DNA of 64,000 nt. Origin: Nitrospinota bacterium. Its GTDB lineage: Bacteria > JADFOP01. The position numbers and the translations under genes were made by a program. This document shows, one piece after another, positions 46,876 through 56,978 of the stretch. Location: positions 1 through 64,000 of the forward strand of contig JADFOP010000002.1 of assembly GCA_022562795.1 (NCBI GenBank), read 5' to 3'. Each line of letters begins with the position of its first letter. Positions within the stretch are counted from its first letter, which is position 1. The notes under the pieces were generated by a model. That model had not been told where the DNA came from, searched no databases, and worked only from the letters and a program-made list of their open reading frames with translations.

Positions 46876-47811
46876 TTGGCACGCAATCGGGTCGCTATCG
46901 CCGAGAGTCCTCGCTTGGGCCTTGCCAACGTCCTTCCCATGATAGGCCTCTGCTTTCTCTGGGGTGGTTCCTTCATATCTATCAAGGTCTGCCTTCGCGG
47001 CATCCCGCCCATGGGGCTGTCAGCCCTTCGTTTTGCCCTGGTATCGATCTGCCTAGGGCTTTATCTCCACTGGCGGGGGATCGGGCTCTGGTTCGGTCGA
47101 GAGAGCTTCCGGTGGCTGGCAGCCTCCGGCCTTTTGCTGACTATCCAGATGGCAATATTATTCGTTGGGATGCAGTTTACTACGGCGGGGCGGGCCTCAA
47201 TCCTCCTCAACCTCCAGCCCTTCTTCGTCCTCCTTGTAGCCCACTTCTTCTTGGACCGCGACTCCTTGACCACCCGCAAAGCCCTGGGAATGACGGTGGC
47301 CTTTGTTGGGGTGGTGGTACTCTTCGCCGACCGCTGGACGGCGGTGGATGTGAGGGGTCTGGTAGGCGACAGCCTGATTGTTTTATCGGCCATGGGGTGG
47401 TCGTTGCAGGTCTTCTTGCTGAAGAGGCCCCTCGCCCATCTGCCGCCGGCCGGAGTGGTCGCCTGGCAGAGCCTTTTCGTGGCTGTGGTAGGGGGCATAG
47501 CCGCCCTCGTAGTGGAAGGTTGGAACGGATACAATATAACCCCCCTCGTGCTGGTCGCTTTCCTCTACCTCTCGTTGGTTGCGGCGGCGTTTTGCTATGT
47601 CGTCTACATTCATCTCGTGCAGCGGACCCTAGCGACCCAGCTCCACAGCTTCGTCTTCCTGACCCCCGTATTCAGCGTGATTGGCGGGGCGATACTGCTG
47701 GGAGAGGCGGTAGGCTGGCCCCTCTTGGTTGGGCTCGCCGGCGTGGCGACAGGGATCATCATCGTCAACACCGGCCTCGCTGTAACCCCTCTTCCGGAGG
47801 GGGGCGGCTAG
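46876..47811 (+). CDS. EamA/DMT-superfamily exporter
   Basis: A 311-residue permease with ten predicted helices in two EamA repeats. The first repeat starts IGLCFLWGGSFISIKVCLRG; the second spans the last five helices (FVFLTPVFSVIGGAILLGE). Members export amino acids, nucleosides, drugs or other small metabolites. TTG 46876 is chosen as start since AAGGAGGAG lies six bases upstream; the alternative TTG at 46843 has no such site. The substrate cannot be read. It is divergent from the MrfAB-like gene. Confidence 0.85.
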   Translation: MARNRVAIAESPRLGLANVLPMIGLCFLWGGSFISIKVCLRGIPPMGLSALRFALVSICLGLYLHWRGIGLWFGRESFRWLAASGLLLTIQMAILFVGMQFTTAGRASILLNLQPFFVLLVAHFFLDRDSLTTRKALGMTVAFVGVVVLFADRWTAVDVRGLVGDSLIVLSAMGWSLQVFLLKRPLAHLPPAGVVAWQSLFVAVVGGIAALVVEGWNGYNITPLVLVAFLYLSLVAAAFCYVVYIHLVQRTLATQLHSFVFLTPVFSVIGGAILLGEAVGWPLLVGLAGVATGIIIVNTGLAVTPLPEGGG

Positions 47812-47907
47812 CCGGGCGCTTGACGTCTTCCGGAGCACCCACCTATAATTTAACCTGTCTCTCAAGCACGGTCCGGCAATGGTGCTCTAGGACGTGGAGG
47901 ACAACTC

Positions 47908-48348
47908 TTGGGCTTCCAACGAATGCTTCTAGCCGTGGGGCTCCTCGCTCTCCTTCTTTTTGCCCCGGCAGGAGCGCAACAGAGCTCGTTCCCCCGCCCC
48001 CCACCCAACACGGTCGAGGACCCCGAAATCTTAAAGCGGATGGGACCCTTGGACCAGGTTATCTATCGCAAGGAGGTGGAGGAAGACTATCGCAAGGCGC
48101 TAGAGCGCCAAAGGCGGCTGCGGGAGATGGAATTTCGGGACAACCAGCGCCGAATTGTCAAACGAGAGATCTTGAACGTCCACTGCACCTGGAAGCGGAC
48201 CGAAGGAAAAACCATCACAAAGGTTTTCAAGCAGCGCGTTGCTTCTTCCTGCGAAGACGCCATTGCCGAACTGACCAGCGACTTGGGTGGGTCGCTATCG
48301 GCCGAATGCACCTGCACGGGGGCGAGTCCAACCTCAGACACTCCCTGA
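47908..48348 (+). CDS. Secreted hypothetical protein, 146 aa
   Basis: Not a family I recognise. A signal peptide (about 1-23, ending APAGAQQ) is followed by a Pro-rich stretch, a strongly charged helix (about 48-90, Arg/Glu-rich, likely coiled coil) and a C-terminal part with four cysteines (HCTW, SSCEDA, ECTCTG) that may pair in the periplasm. TTG 47908 is supported by GGAGG seven bases upstream; the ATG five codons later has no such site. It stands between the exporter and comF with no clear functional link. Confidence 0.65.
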   Translation: MGFQRMLLAVGLLALLLFAPAGAQQSSFPRPPPNTVEDPEILKRMGPLDQVIYRKEVEEDYRKALERQRRLREMEFRDNQRRIVKREILNVHCTWKRTEGKTITKVFKQRVASSCEDAIAELTSDLGGSLSAECTCTGASPTSDTP

Positions 48349-48463
48349 AGGGGCCCTTCCTGCCAACGACGACCAGCCCGCTCCGCACCGTCATATTCCC
48401 GGGCAGGCTCACCGATGCCCCGGCTTCGATGAGGCCCCACGGTCATCAACCTCTTCCGACCTC

Positions 48464-49261
48464 ATGTCCAGCCCCGGCATCCTGAACCCTCTTCTCTACC
48501 GTCGCTTGGGGCGGAGCCTTCGGTGGAGCTCTGTGAGCCTAGGCCGGCTGGTCTCCGATTCCCTCTTTCCTCGGCAGTGCCTTACCTGTGAGTCCTTCCT
48601 GTCCGATAGTCCCAACACCTATCTCTGCCCAACTTGCGCCGGACAGGTAGCGCGCCTAGACGGCCCGGCCTGCGATACCTGTAGCCAGCCGTTTTGGACC
48701 TTCGGAGCCTCCTTCATCGAAGAGGGAGCCGATTGCGGCCTGTGCCGCACCCATCCCCCTCCTTTCGTAAGGGCGAGGTCCGTCGGCCTTTACAGGGGCC
48801 AACTAAAAACCATGATTCTCCAGATGAAATTCCGGCCCAAGGCTCAAGCCGCCTTCGCTCTGGCGGGCCTTCTCATCGAAGCCTATCCGAGCCTCTTCGG
48901 CGAGCTCGTCCCCGATGCGGTGGTCCCAATTCCTCTTCACACCGAGCGTTTTCTGGAACGAGAGCTCGACCAGGCGACCCTCATGGCCCGCGAACTGGCA
49001 CGAACAACGGGCTGGCCTCTTCGGCTCTGGCTTCGGAAGGTGCGACACACCCCACCGCAGAGCCGCCTGAGTCGGGCCGGGCGCCGCGCAAACGTCATGA
49101 GAGCATTCGCCCTGGCTCCCCGGGCCAGGCCCGAGGGCCGGACAGTGCTGTTGATCGACGACGTCCTCACGACCGGAGCGACGGCTCGGGAATCAGCCCG
49201 GGTCCTCGTAAGAGCAGGGGCGAGCGCCGTCTACGTCTACACGGCGGCCCGAGCGGAGTGA
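48464..49261 (+). CDS. ComF-family phosphoribosyltransferase-like protein
   Basis: A 265-residue ComF-type protein, linked in other bacteria to DNA uptake. The N-terminal zinc region has paired cysteines (FPRQCLTCESF, YLCPTC, CDTC, CGLC). The PRTase domain follows with VVPIPLHTERFLERELDQA, QSRLSRAGRRANV and the PRPP motif VLLIDDVLTTGATARES. ATG 48464 opens the conserved part; the frame continues upstream through unrelated sequence. No other competence gene is near, so involvement in transformation is not shown here. A short spacer with the gap promoter follows. Confidence 0.9.
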   Translation: MSSPGILNPLLYRRLGRSLRWSSVSLGRLVSDSLFPRQCLTCESFLSDSPNTYLCPTCAGQVARLDGPACDTCSQPFWTFGASFIEEGADCGLCRTHPPPFVRARSVGLYRGQLKTMILQMKFRPKAQAAFALAGLLIEAYPSLFGELVPDAVVPIPLHTERFLERELDQATLMARELARTTGWPLRLWLRKVRHTPPQSRLSRAGRRANVMRAFALAPRARPEGRTVLLIDDVLTTGATARESARVLVRAGASAVYVYTAARAE

Positions 49262-49273
49262 GGCCAAAAAGCC

Positions 49274-49302
49274 TTGACAAGGCCCAAACCCTATACGAGA
49301 AT
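49274..49302 (+). promoter_or_regulatory. Promoter of the gap-pgk-tpiA operon
   Basis: A perfect TTGACA (49274-49279), a 17-base spacer and GAGAAT (49297-49302) lie right after comF. The leader to the gap ATG would be about 165 bases and includes the hairpin at 49370. Confidence 0.55.
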
Positions 49303-49369
49303 ACACCTCGTCGCTCATAGGTACACGATGGCCGGTCACATGCTCCAAACAACTCATGAAACCCCGGGA

Positions 49370-49391
49370 AGCCGAGGTTTTTGCCTCGGCT
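49370..49391 (+). other. Hairpin in the gap leader
   Basis: AGCCGAGG (49370-49377), loop TTTTTG and CCTCGGCT (49384-49391) form a perfect 8-bp stem. The bases after it are only modestly T-rich (GAATTTTCTC). It may terminate comF transcripts or act as an attenuator or mRNA-stabilising stem for gap. Confidence 0.5.
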
Positions 49392-49428
49392 GAATTTTCT
49401 CTATTCAGCGAGGTTGACTCTCTTTTAA

Positions 49429-50481
<1,053 letters not shown>

Positions 50482-50528
50482 CCCTGAGGACACCCGCATC
50501 GCCAGGGAGTGGCCACGGGCCGTTTCAA

Positions 50529-51719
50529 ATGAAAAAAACCATCAAGGATATCGATGTCAAAGGCAAGCGGGTCTTCGTCCGGGTCGATTACAACGTTCCT
50601 CTGGACGACGATGGGCAAATCAGGGACGACACACGCATCAGGGCCACTCTGCCCACCATCGAATACCTTATCACTAGAGGGGCAAGGCTCATTCTTGCCT
50701 CGCACCTCGGCCGCCCCAAGGGAAGTCGGCAGCCCGGGATGAGCCTGAAGACCGTTGGCGAGCGCTTGGCCGAGCTCCTTCGACGGCCTGTGGAGATGGC
50801 CGAAGACTGCGCTGGTGAGGGCGTGCAGCATCTGATAGACGGCCTGGCCGAAGGCAACATCCTTTTGCTGGAAAACCTCCGTTTCCACCCCGGAGAAGAG
50901 GCCAACGACGAAGCTTTCTGCCAAGCTCTGGCTGCCCTCGGCGACCTCTACGTAAACGATGCCTTCGGAAGCGCTCACAGGGCCCACGCCTCCACCACGG
51001 GTATCACCCTCCTCCTCCAGCCAGCGGTGGCCGGGTTCCTCATGGAAGCAGAGTTGAGCGCCCTGCACCGCATCCTCCACAGCTATGAATCGCCTTTCAT
51101 CGCCATTCTAGGCGGGGAGAAGGTATCGGACAAAATTGGAGTCATCGATAACCTTTTGGCGAAGATAGACACCCTCCTCATCGGAGGAGCAATGGCCTAC
51201 ACCTTTCTCAAGACCCAGGGCATCGCTGTAGGCAACTCTCTGGTGGAAGACGACAAGCTAATCGTTGCGTCCACCATCCTCAGGGACGCCGAAGAAAAAA
51301 AGGTCGACCTACGGCTGCCGTTGGACCACGTAGCCGGAGAAAAGATAGCCCCCGATGCAAAGACGGCCATTACCGAGGGGCCCGCTATTCCCGAGGGTTT
51401 CATGGGCCTGGATATAGGGCCCATGACGACTGCCGCCTACAGAGAGGTTATCGCCGGGGCAAAGACCATTCTTTGGAACGGCCCCATGGGAGTTTTCGAG
51501 ATCGAGGCCTTCGCCGCCGGTACGAAGGCGATCGCCGAAGCGGTCGCCGACAGTCAGGCCGTGAGCGTCGTCGGTGGTGGCGACAGCGTGGCCGCCGTCC
51601 ATGCCGCCGGCGTAGGCGACCGCATCGGGCATATCTGCACCGGTGGCGGCGCGAGCCTCGAGTTCCTCCAGGGCAAGGAGCTTCCTGGTGTGGCGGCCCT
51701 AGACGACCGGGAAGGGTAG
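50529..51719 (+). CDS. pgk: Phosphoglycerate kinase
   Basis: A 396-residue two-domain kinase making ATP from 1,3-bisphosphoglycerate. It has [14 protein letters not shown] at the N-terminus, [25 protein letters not shown] and [11 protein letters not shown] in the substrate domain. [14 protein letters not shown] and the nucleotide loop [11 protein letters not shown] follow in the C-terminal domain. The length is normal. It begins 47 bases after gap; no strong ribosome site precedes the ATG. Confidence 0.96.
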   Translation: MKKTIKDIDVKGKRVFVRVDYNVPLDDDGQIRDDTRIRATLPTIEYLITRGARLILASHLGRPKGSRQPGMSLKTVGERLAELLRRPVEMAEDCAGEGVQHLIDGLAEGNILLLENLRFHPGEEANDEAFCQALAALGDLYVNDAFGSAHRAHASTTGITLLLQPAVAGFLMEAELSALHRILHSYESPFIAILGGEKVSDKIGVIDNLLAKIDTLLIGGAMAYTFLKTQGIAVGNSLVEDDKLIVASTILRDAEEKKVDLRLPLDHVAGEKIAPDAKTAITEGPAIPEGFMGLDIGPMTTAAYREVIAGAKTILWNGPMGVFEIEAFAAGTKAIAEAVADSQAVSVVGGGDSVAAVHAAGVGDRIGHICTGGGASLEFLQGKELPGVAALDDREG

Positions 51720-51725
51720 TCTCTC

Positions 51726-52487
51726 GTGCGGACCCCCTTCATCGCCGGTAATTGGAAGATGCACAAGACGGTCGAAGAGTCGGTGGACTTTGCTAGAGGG
51801 CTCCTGAAGGCCCTCAGAGATTTTAATGGGGTCGAGGTCGCTGTGGCCCCACCCTTCACCGCATTGCGTCCGGTCGCGGAGGTCCTAGAGGGCAGCTCCA
51901 TCCGACTGGCCGCCCAGAACATCTTCTGGGAGGATAGCGGGGCCTTTACGGGTGAGATAAGCGGGCCTATGCTAGTGGGGGTCGGCTGCAGCCATGTCAT
52001 CATCGGACACTCCGAGAGGCGCCAGCTTTTCGGGGAGACCGACGCTACCGTCAACAAACGTCTCTTCGCAGCCCTTGCCGCTGGCCTTCATCCCATTATG
52101 TGCATCGGAGAGACGCTGGAGATGCGCAACGACGGCAAAACCTTCGAGGTAGTTGCAAGCCAGCTCGACGCCGGGCTCACAAACGTCGGCGCCGATCAGA
52201 TGGAAAGCGTAGTAATCGCCTATGAACCTGTCTGGGCCATAGGGACGGGGATTACGGCCACACCCGAACAGGCTGAGGAGGTTCATCGCCTCATCCGAAA
52301 CTCCCTGGCCGAGAGTCGTGGGATGGCCCTTGCCCAAAAGACGCGAATCCTTTATGGTGGAAGTGTGAAGCCTGACAATATTAGAGACCTCATGGCCTGT
52401 GAGAACATCGATGGAGCCCTCGTAGGAGGAGCCAGCCTCCAGGTGGATAGCTTTGCCGCCATCGTAGGGTTCAATAAAGGGTCATAG
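51726..52487 (+). CDS. tpiA: Triosephosphate isomerase
   Basis: A 253-residue TIM interconverting glyceraldehyde 3-phosphate and dihydroxyacetone phosphate. It has [10 protein letters not shown] (Asn and Lys at the N-terminus), [12 protein letters not shown] (catalytic His near 97), [11 protein letters not shown] (catalytic Glu near 169) and YGGSVKPDN. It starts at GTG 51726, six bases after pgk. secG follows after one base. Confidence 0.97.
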   Translation: MRTPFIAGNWKMHKTVEESVDFARGLLKALRDFNGVEVAVAPPFTALRPVAEVLEGSSIRLAAQNIFWEDSGAFTGEISGPMLVGVGCSHVIIGHSERRQLFGETDATVNKRLFAALAAGLHPIMCIGETLEMRNDGKTFEVVASQLDAGLTNVGADQMESVVIAYEPVWAIGTGITATPEQAEEVHRLIRNSLAESRGMALAQKTRILYGGSVKPDNIRDLMACENIDGALVGGASLQVDSFAAIVGFNKGS

Positions 52488-52488
52488 T

Positions 52489-52800
52489 ATGTTGACGCTC
52501 ATGATACTCCTCCACGTCTCCGTATGCCTGGCGCTTATCATCATCATCTTATTCCAGTCGGGCAAGGGAGCGAGCATTGGAGCGGCATTTGGAGGCTCCA
52601 GCCAGACGGTGTTCGGCAGCCGGGGCCCCGCAAGCTTCCTTCACAAGCTCACAACCGTGGCTGCGGTCATCTTCATGTTGACCTCACTTGGTCTCACGAT
52701 ATATAAAGTAAGGCTTGGGAAGGGAAGCATCGTAACGACCCAGGGCAGAGCTCCCGCGCCCCCTCAATCACCTCCTTCGGAGGCCCCTGCCGGACGGTAG
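52489..52800 (+). CDS. secG: Preprotein translocase subunit SecG
   Basis: A 103-residue SecG, accessory subunit of the SecYEG channel in the inner membrane. It has two hydrophobic helices (about 2-22 and 53-72) around the conserved LFQSGKGASIGAAFGGSSQT. The C-terminus ends in a Pro/Ser-rich tail. The TAG of tpiA and the ATG here are one base apart. The tpiA-secG pairing is widespread in bacteria. Confidence 0.94.
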   Translation: MLTLMILLHVSVCLALIIIILFQSGKGASIGAAFGGSSQTVFGSRGPASFLHKLTTVAAVIFMLTSLGLTIYKVRLGKGSIVTTQGRAPAPPQSPPSEAPAGR

Positions 52801-52837
52801 GCCCCACCTAGCCGGACCACCGCCCGGCACCCGACCG

Positions 52838-54994
52838 ATGCGCATCCGACGGATCCTCTTCGCCCTGCCCATTCTAGTTGGGGCATCTTTTCTGCTGGCA
52901 TTTCTCGTAGCTCGGGGTAATTTCGACCGAAGAATCAACCAGCTTGTCGTCAGCTCCATAGGCGACGCTGAAAAGCTTAACCCCATACTCCTGACCGACG
53001 CATCCAGTAGCTTCATAGCCGGGCTCGTCTTCAACGGCCTGGTCAAGTACGATGAGACCCAAAAGCACCTAATAGGCGAGCTGGCCCACCATTGGACCGT
53101 CACACAGAAGACGTTCGTCTATCTTGATCCGTCCGCCGGGCTCACCTCCACCGATGCGGCCGAGCGGCTTGGGGCCCACCTGGGACGGGAGGGACGAGCC
53201 ACCTATAAGGTGGAAGGCATTGAGCCGATTGGACCGACGAGCCTGGTCGTGCATCTGGCTACGGCGGGGAAGGCCATCGAGAAACCCCTGCTGGCCGCAT
53301 TGCCCAGCGGGGCCGTCGCGCCGATCACCCTCGTGACCGTGCGTTTAGACACCAGAGCCGCCCTCCCCGACGGCGCCCCCCTTTCATCGAACATCCTGGG
53401 CTCCCGGCTAAAGAAGTCGCTAGAGGAGAAACCCCTGCGGGCTGGCCGCCTCTTGGAGCTTGACCCGGAGCACTCCGGTCGTCTGATTCTAAAGGTCCTT
53501 GGACCCGCAGAGCTTACTGTCGAGCGGGTCGAGGGCCTCATCGCCACCCTCACCAAGGATGCCGGGCGTCCGCCGGACAAGCCCGTCGGATCCGTCATCA
53601 ATCGAGAGGTGCTTGTCGCCGACCATCGGCCCAGCATCACCTTTTTTCTGCGCGATGGGGTACGCTGGCACGACGGAGCTCCCTTCAGCGCCGAGGACGT
53701 GAAGTTCACCTACGAGAAGCTCATGGACGAACGGACCCAGACGGTCCGCCGACCAAACTTCGAGCTGGTGAGCTCCGTGGAGGTAATCGATCCCCTGACT
53801 GTGAGGGTCACCTACAAGCGGCCGTACGCCCCAAGCCTAGAGGCCTGGGGAATAGGGATTATCCCAAAACACCTCCTAGCGGACGACCCAGACATCAACA
53901 CGGCCTCTTTCAACCGCCGCCCAATAGGCACGGGGGCCTTTAAATTCTACGAGTGGGTCAGCGACGAGCAGATAACGGTGGTTGCCAACGAAGACTACTG
54001 GGAGGGGCGTCCCCTGCTCGACCGGATCGCCTTCCGGATCATTCCAGAGGCGGCCCTGAAGGAGCTGGAGTTCATGACGAGCGAGGTAGACCAAGACAAT
54101 CCCCAGCCACACCAGTACGCCCGAATTGCGGCCGATGAGCGCTTTCGTGTCTTCAGGCGGGTCGGCAACGGTTACACCTACATCGGCTGGAACCTCACCA
54201 ACCCCCTTTTCGCCGACCGGAAGGTTCGTCGGGCCCTGACCCACGCGATTAATCGGGAGGAGATCATCGAGTACATCCTGCATGGACTGGGTGTCATCGC
54301 CACGGGGCCCTTCCCGCCGCAGATGTGGTACGCTAACAACGATATTCGACCGCTGGCGTACGATCCGGCCCTGGCGAAGCGTCTGCTGGCCGAAGCGGGG
54401 TGGCGCGACACCGACGGCGACGGCATCCTAGATAAGGACGGCCGCCCCTTTCGCTTCCGGCTCATAACGAACAACGGCAACGTTGCTAGGCAAAACGTAA
54501 CCGTGCTCGTGCAAAGGCAGCTTCGGGAGGTGGGCATCGACGTCGAGATTCTCCTCTACGAGTGGAGCGTCTTCATCTCCCGGAAAATCAACCCCAGAGA
54601 TTTCGAGGCCTGCGTGCTCGGCTGGAGCCTGGGGCTCGATCCCGACATATACGAAATTTGGCACTCCAGCCAAGGGGAAAAAGGCTTTAATTTCGTGGGC
54701 TACGACAACCCTGCCGTGGACCGGCTCATCGAGGAGGGCCGGACCGAGTACGACCAGGCCACGCGAACCCGCATCTACCGGAAAATCCACAGGCTCATTC
54801 ACGAGGATCAGCCATACACCTTCCTCTTTGTGGGCGAGGGGACCCCCGCCCTCCACCGGGGAGCCTTCAAACTGCTGGAGACCGCCCCCGACGGACGAGA
54901 GCTCCTTCGGCCCATAGACATGCCCAAGGCGGGACTGTTCTACCACCTGATCCGGTGGATGCGCACCACTGGGCCTGTTCTGACCCCTAGTTAG
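52838..54994 (+). CDS. Peptide ABC transporter substrate-binding protein with large insertion
   Basis: A 718-residue family-5 solute-binding protein for di- or oligopeptides. A hydrophobic N-terminus (about 5-25) without a lipobox acts as an anchor or signal. The domain opens with IGDAEKLNPILLTDASSS (about 41-58) and GLVKYDETQKHLIGELA, then breaks off. About 170 residues (93-262) intervene before FFLRDGVRWHDGAPFSAEDV (269-288). The usual family length is 530-560, so the extra size is this insertion. The rest (GTGAFKFYEWVSDEQ, AINREEIIEYIL, DGDGILDKDGRPFRF) is normal. It is followed ten bases later by its two permeases. No ATPase gene is in the operon here. Confidence 0.9.
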   Translation: MRIRRILFALPILVGASFLLAFLVARGNFDRRINQLVVSSIGDAEKLNPILLTDASSSFIAGLVFNGLVKYDETQKHLIGELAHHWTVTQKTFVYLDPSAGLTSTDAAERLGAHLGREGRATYKVEGIEPIGPTSLVVHLATAGKAIEKPLLAALPSGAVAPITLVTVRLDTRAALPDGAPLSSNILGSRLKKSLEEKPLRAGRLLELDPEHSGRLILKVLGPAELTVERVEGLIATLTKDAGRPPDKPVGSVINREVLVADHRPSITFFLRDGVRWHDGAPFSAEDVKFTYEKLMDERTQTVRRPNFELVSSVEVIDPLTVRVTYKRPYAPSLEAWGIGIIPKHLLADDPDINTASFNRRPIGTGAFKFYEWVSDEQITVVANEDYWEGRPLLDRIAFRIIPEAALKELEFMTSEVDQDNPQPHQYARIAADERFRVFRRVGNGYTYIGWNLTNPLFADRKVRRALTHAINREEIIEYILHGLGVIATGPFPPQMWYANNDIRPLAYDPALAKRLLAEAGWRDTDGDGILDKDGRPFRFRLITNNGNVARQNVTVLVQRQLREVGIDVEILLYEWSVFISRKINPRDFEACVLGWSLGLDPDIYEIWHSSQGEKGFNFVGYDNPAVDRLIEEGRTEYDQATRTRIYRKIHRLIHEDQPYTFLFVGEGTPALHRGAFKLLETAPDGRELLRPIDMPKAGLFYHLIRWMRTTGPVLTPS

Positions 54995-55003
54995 GAGGGA
55001 CGC

Positions 55004-55963
55004 GTGCCCAAGTATGCAATTCGCCGCCTTATCCAGGCCGTGCCGGTTTTATTCGGCATCACGGTGCTCTCCTTCATGATGATTCACCTCGCGCCGGGAA
55101 CACCTATAGGGCTGACCCTCGATCCAAAGGTCTCCCCGGCGGTAATCGAGCAGATGCGCAAGAACTTCCACCTGGATGAGCCCTACCACCGTCAATACTG
55201 GTACTGGCTGCGGGATATGGCGACAGGGGAGCTCAAGAGCTTCAAGGATGGCCGACCCGTCTTCACGAAGATTCTCGAACGGCTGCCGGCGACGATCCTT
55301 CTCAACCTCGTGGCCACCATCATCAGCTTCTCGATAGCCATCCCCTTGGGCGTCTACTCCGCCACCCACCAATACTCCAGGGGGGACCATGCCACCACCA
55401 TCTTATCGTTCATCGGGATATCAATGCCGAGCTTCTGGCTGGCCTACCTCCTCATTCTTCTGCTCGTCCAGGGGTTCGGGTTGCCGGTCCTCGGGGCTCG
55501 GACTTTCGGCCTCCAGGAGCTCTCGATCGGGGCGACGATTGCCGACCGGCTCTGGCACCTGCTGGTGCCCTCGTTGGTCATCGCCTTTGGCTCGGTCGCG
55601 GCTCTGTCGCGCTACATGCGGGGCAGCATGCTGGAGGTGACCCGCCAAGACTACATCACCACGGCCCGTGCAAAGGGGCTCTCCGAGGAGGACGTCCGAT
55701 ATCGACACGCGCTTAGAAACGCCCTCATGCCCATGATAACCATCTTCGGCTTCCTCATCCCCGAGCTCATCGGGGGCAGCGTAATCATTGAGACGGTATT
55801 TGCGTACCCGGGAATCGGGCGACTTGCTTTTCAGTCGGTCCTCTCCCGCGACTATCCAACCGTGATGACGCTTCTGGCGATTGCTGCGGTCTTAACGCTC
55901 ATCGGCAACCTTGTGGCCGACCTTCTCTATGCCGTCGTGGACCCAAGGGTCCAGTACGACTGA
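55004..55963 (+). CDS. Peptide ABC transporter permease, DppB/OppB type
   Basis: A 319-residue inner-membrane permease with about six helices. The N-terminal FGITVLSFMMIHLAPGTP and the EAA loop ARAKGLSEEDVRYRHALRNA (about 221-240) define the DppB family; the loop docks the ATPase. It starts at GTG 55004 behind AGGAGGGA. The operon has a binding protein and both permeases, but the two ATPase genes expected for the family are not adjacent; they may be supplied by a locus elsewhere. Confidence 0.93.
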   Translation: MPKYAIRRLIQAVPVLFGITVLSFMMIHLAPGTPIGLTLDPKVSPAVIEQMRKNFHLDEPYHRQYWYWLRDMATGELKSFKDGRPVFTKILERLPATILLNLVATIISFSIAIPLGVYSATHQYSRGDHATTILSFIGISMPSFWLAYLLILLLVQGFGLPVLGARTFGLQELSIGATIADRLWHLLVPSLVIAFGSVAALSRYMRGSMLEVTRQDYITTARAKGLSEEDVRYRHALRNALMPMITIFGFLIPELIGGSVIIETVFAYPGIGRLAFQSVLSRDYPTVMTLLAIAAVLTLIGNLVADLLYAVVDPRVQYD

Positions 55964-55967
55964 GGTG

Positions 55968-56885
55968 ATGATGTCGCTCGAGCGTGAGCACGTTGTGGAT
56001 CAGGAGCCGGTCAAGGCGGGCGAGCCGTACCGCCCGTGGGCCGAGCTCGCCCACCGTTTCGCAACCAACCGGCTCGCCCTGGGAGGGCTCGTGGTCATCG
56101 GCGCGCTTGTTGCGGTCTCGGCCGTCTACTTCGGCCTGGAGCTAACGGGAGGGGCTTGGCCCTACGACCCGGCGGCCACCGATGTGGCCAGTCGGTTTCT
56201 CGGCCCGTCTTTGGCTCACCCCCTCGGCACCGACCACCTGGGCCGCGACGTTCTCGCCCGCATGCTCTTCGGAGCCCGCATCTCCCTGATCGTTGGCTTC
56301 GTGGCTGTCGGCATCGCCATCACCATCGGGGTTGTCGTCGGGGCGACGGCGGGGCACTTCGCCGGGTGGGTCGATAACGTGCTGATGCGTATGGTGGACA
56401 TCGTCATCTGCTTCCCCCGGTTCTTCCTCATTCTCACCGTCGTGGCGCTGGTCAAGCCCTCGCTGTGGAATATCATCATCGTGTTGGGGCTGACCGGCTG
56501 GACGGGGACGGCCAGGCTCATCAGGGGTGAGATTCTTTCGCTCCGGGAGCGGGATTTCATCCAGGCGGCCCGCGCCGTCGGGGCCGGGGCGCCCCGGATA
56601 ATCCTCCGCCACCTCATCCCCAACGCCCTCACCCCCGTTCTGGTCTCGGCGACCCTTGGGGTGGCCGGGGCGATCCTGACCGAGGCGGGCCTCTCTTTTC
56701 TCGGATTCGGCGTCCAGCCGCCCCAGCCCACTTGGGGCAATATACTCACAGAAGGGCGCCTCTACATCTTCGACGCATGGTGGCTGACGGTCTTTCCGGG
56801 CCTGGCAATCCTTCTGACCGTCCTGGCCTTCAACCTCGTCGGCGAGGCCCTCCGCGACGCCTGGGACCCCAGGCTCAAAGTCTAA
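55968..56885 (+). CDS. Peptide ABC transporter permease, DppC/OppC type
   Basis: A 305-residue partner permease with an N-terminal OppC-type cytoplasmic leader (about 1-40), a first helix near 40-60 and five more in the core. It has the HPLGTDHLGRDVLARMLFGAR motif and an EAA loop (ARAVGAGAPRIILRHLIPNA). Tandem ATG codons at 55968 and 55971 lie behind GAGGTG and follow the dppB-type stop by four bases. The decamer repeat block begins eight bases after its stop. Confidence 0.93.
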   Translation: MMSLEREHVVDQEPVKAGEPYRPWAELAHRFATNRLALGGLVVIGALVAVSAVYFGLELTGGAWPYDPAATDVASRFLGPSLAHPLGTDHLGRDVLARMLFGARISLIVGFVAVGIAITIGVVVGATAGHFAGWVDNVLMRMVDIVICFPRFFLILTVVALVKPSLWNIIIVLGLTGWTGTARLIRGEILSLRERDFIQAARAVGAGAPRIILRHLIPNALTPVLVSATLGVAGAILTEAGLSFLGFGVQPPQPTWGNILTEGRLYIFDAWWLTVFPGLAILLTVLAFNLVGEALRDAWDPRLKV

Positions 56886-56893
56886 GGGTGACG

Positions 56894-56978
56894 ATCGCGG
56901 AAAAAAGTGGATCGCGGAAATAGGCAGAAATTAGCGGAAAAAAGAGGATCGCGGAAATTCGCGGAAAAACGCGGAAAA
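56894..56978. repeat. Decamer repeat block (ATCGCGGAAA), second copy
   Basis: Exact ATCGCGGAAA units lie at 56894-56903, 56911-56920 and 56948-56957, with close variants between and after them up to the stop codon of the aminotransferase gene at 56979. Read from the permease gene on the plus strand, the sense transcript carries ATCGCGGAAA. The block at 1031-1075 has the same unit and the same sense relation to the gene before it. Confidence 0.85.

Noticed and set aside
46806-48485. 559-codon plus-strand frame
   Set aside because: It overlaps the exporter and secreted-protein genes in another frame. It is Pro/Arg/Ser-rich without any domain, as expected for a shifted GC-rich reading.
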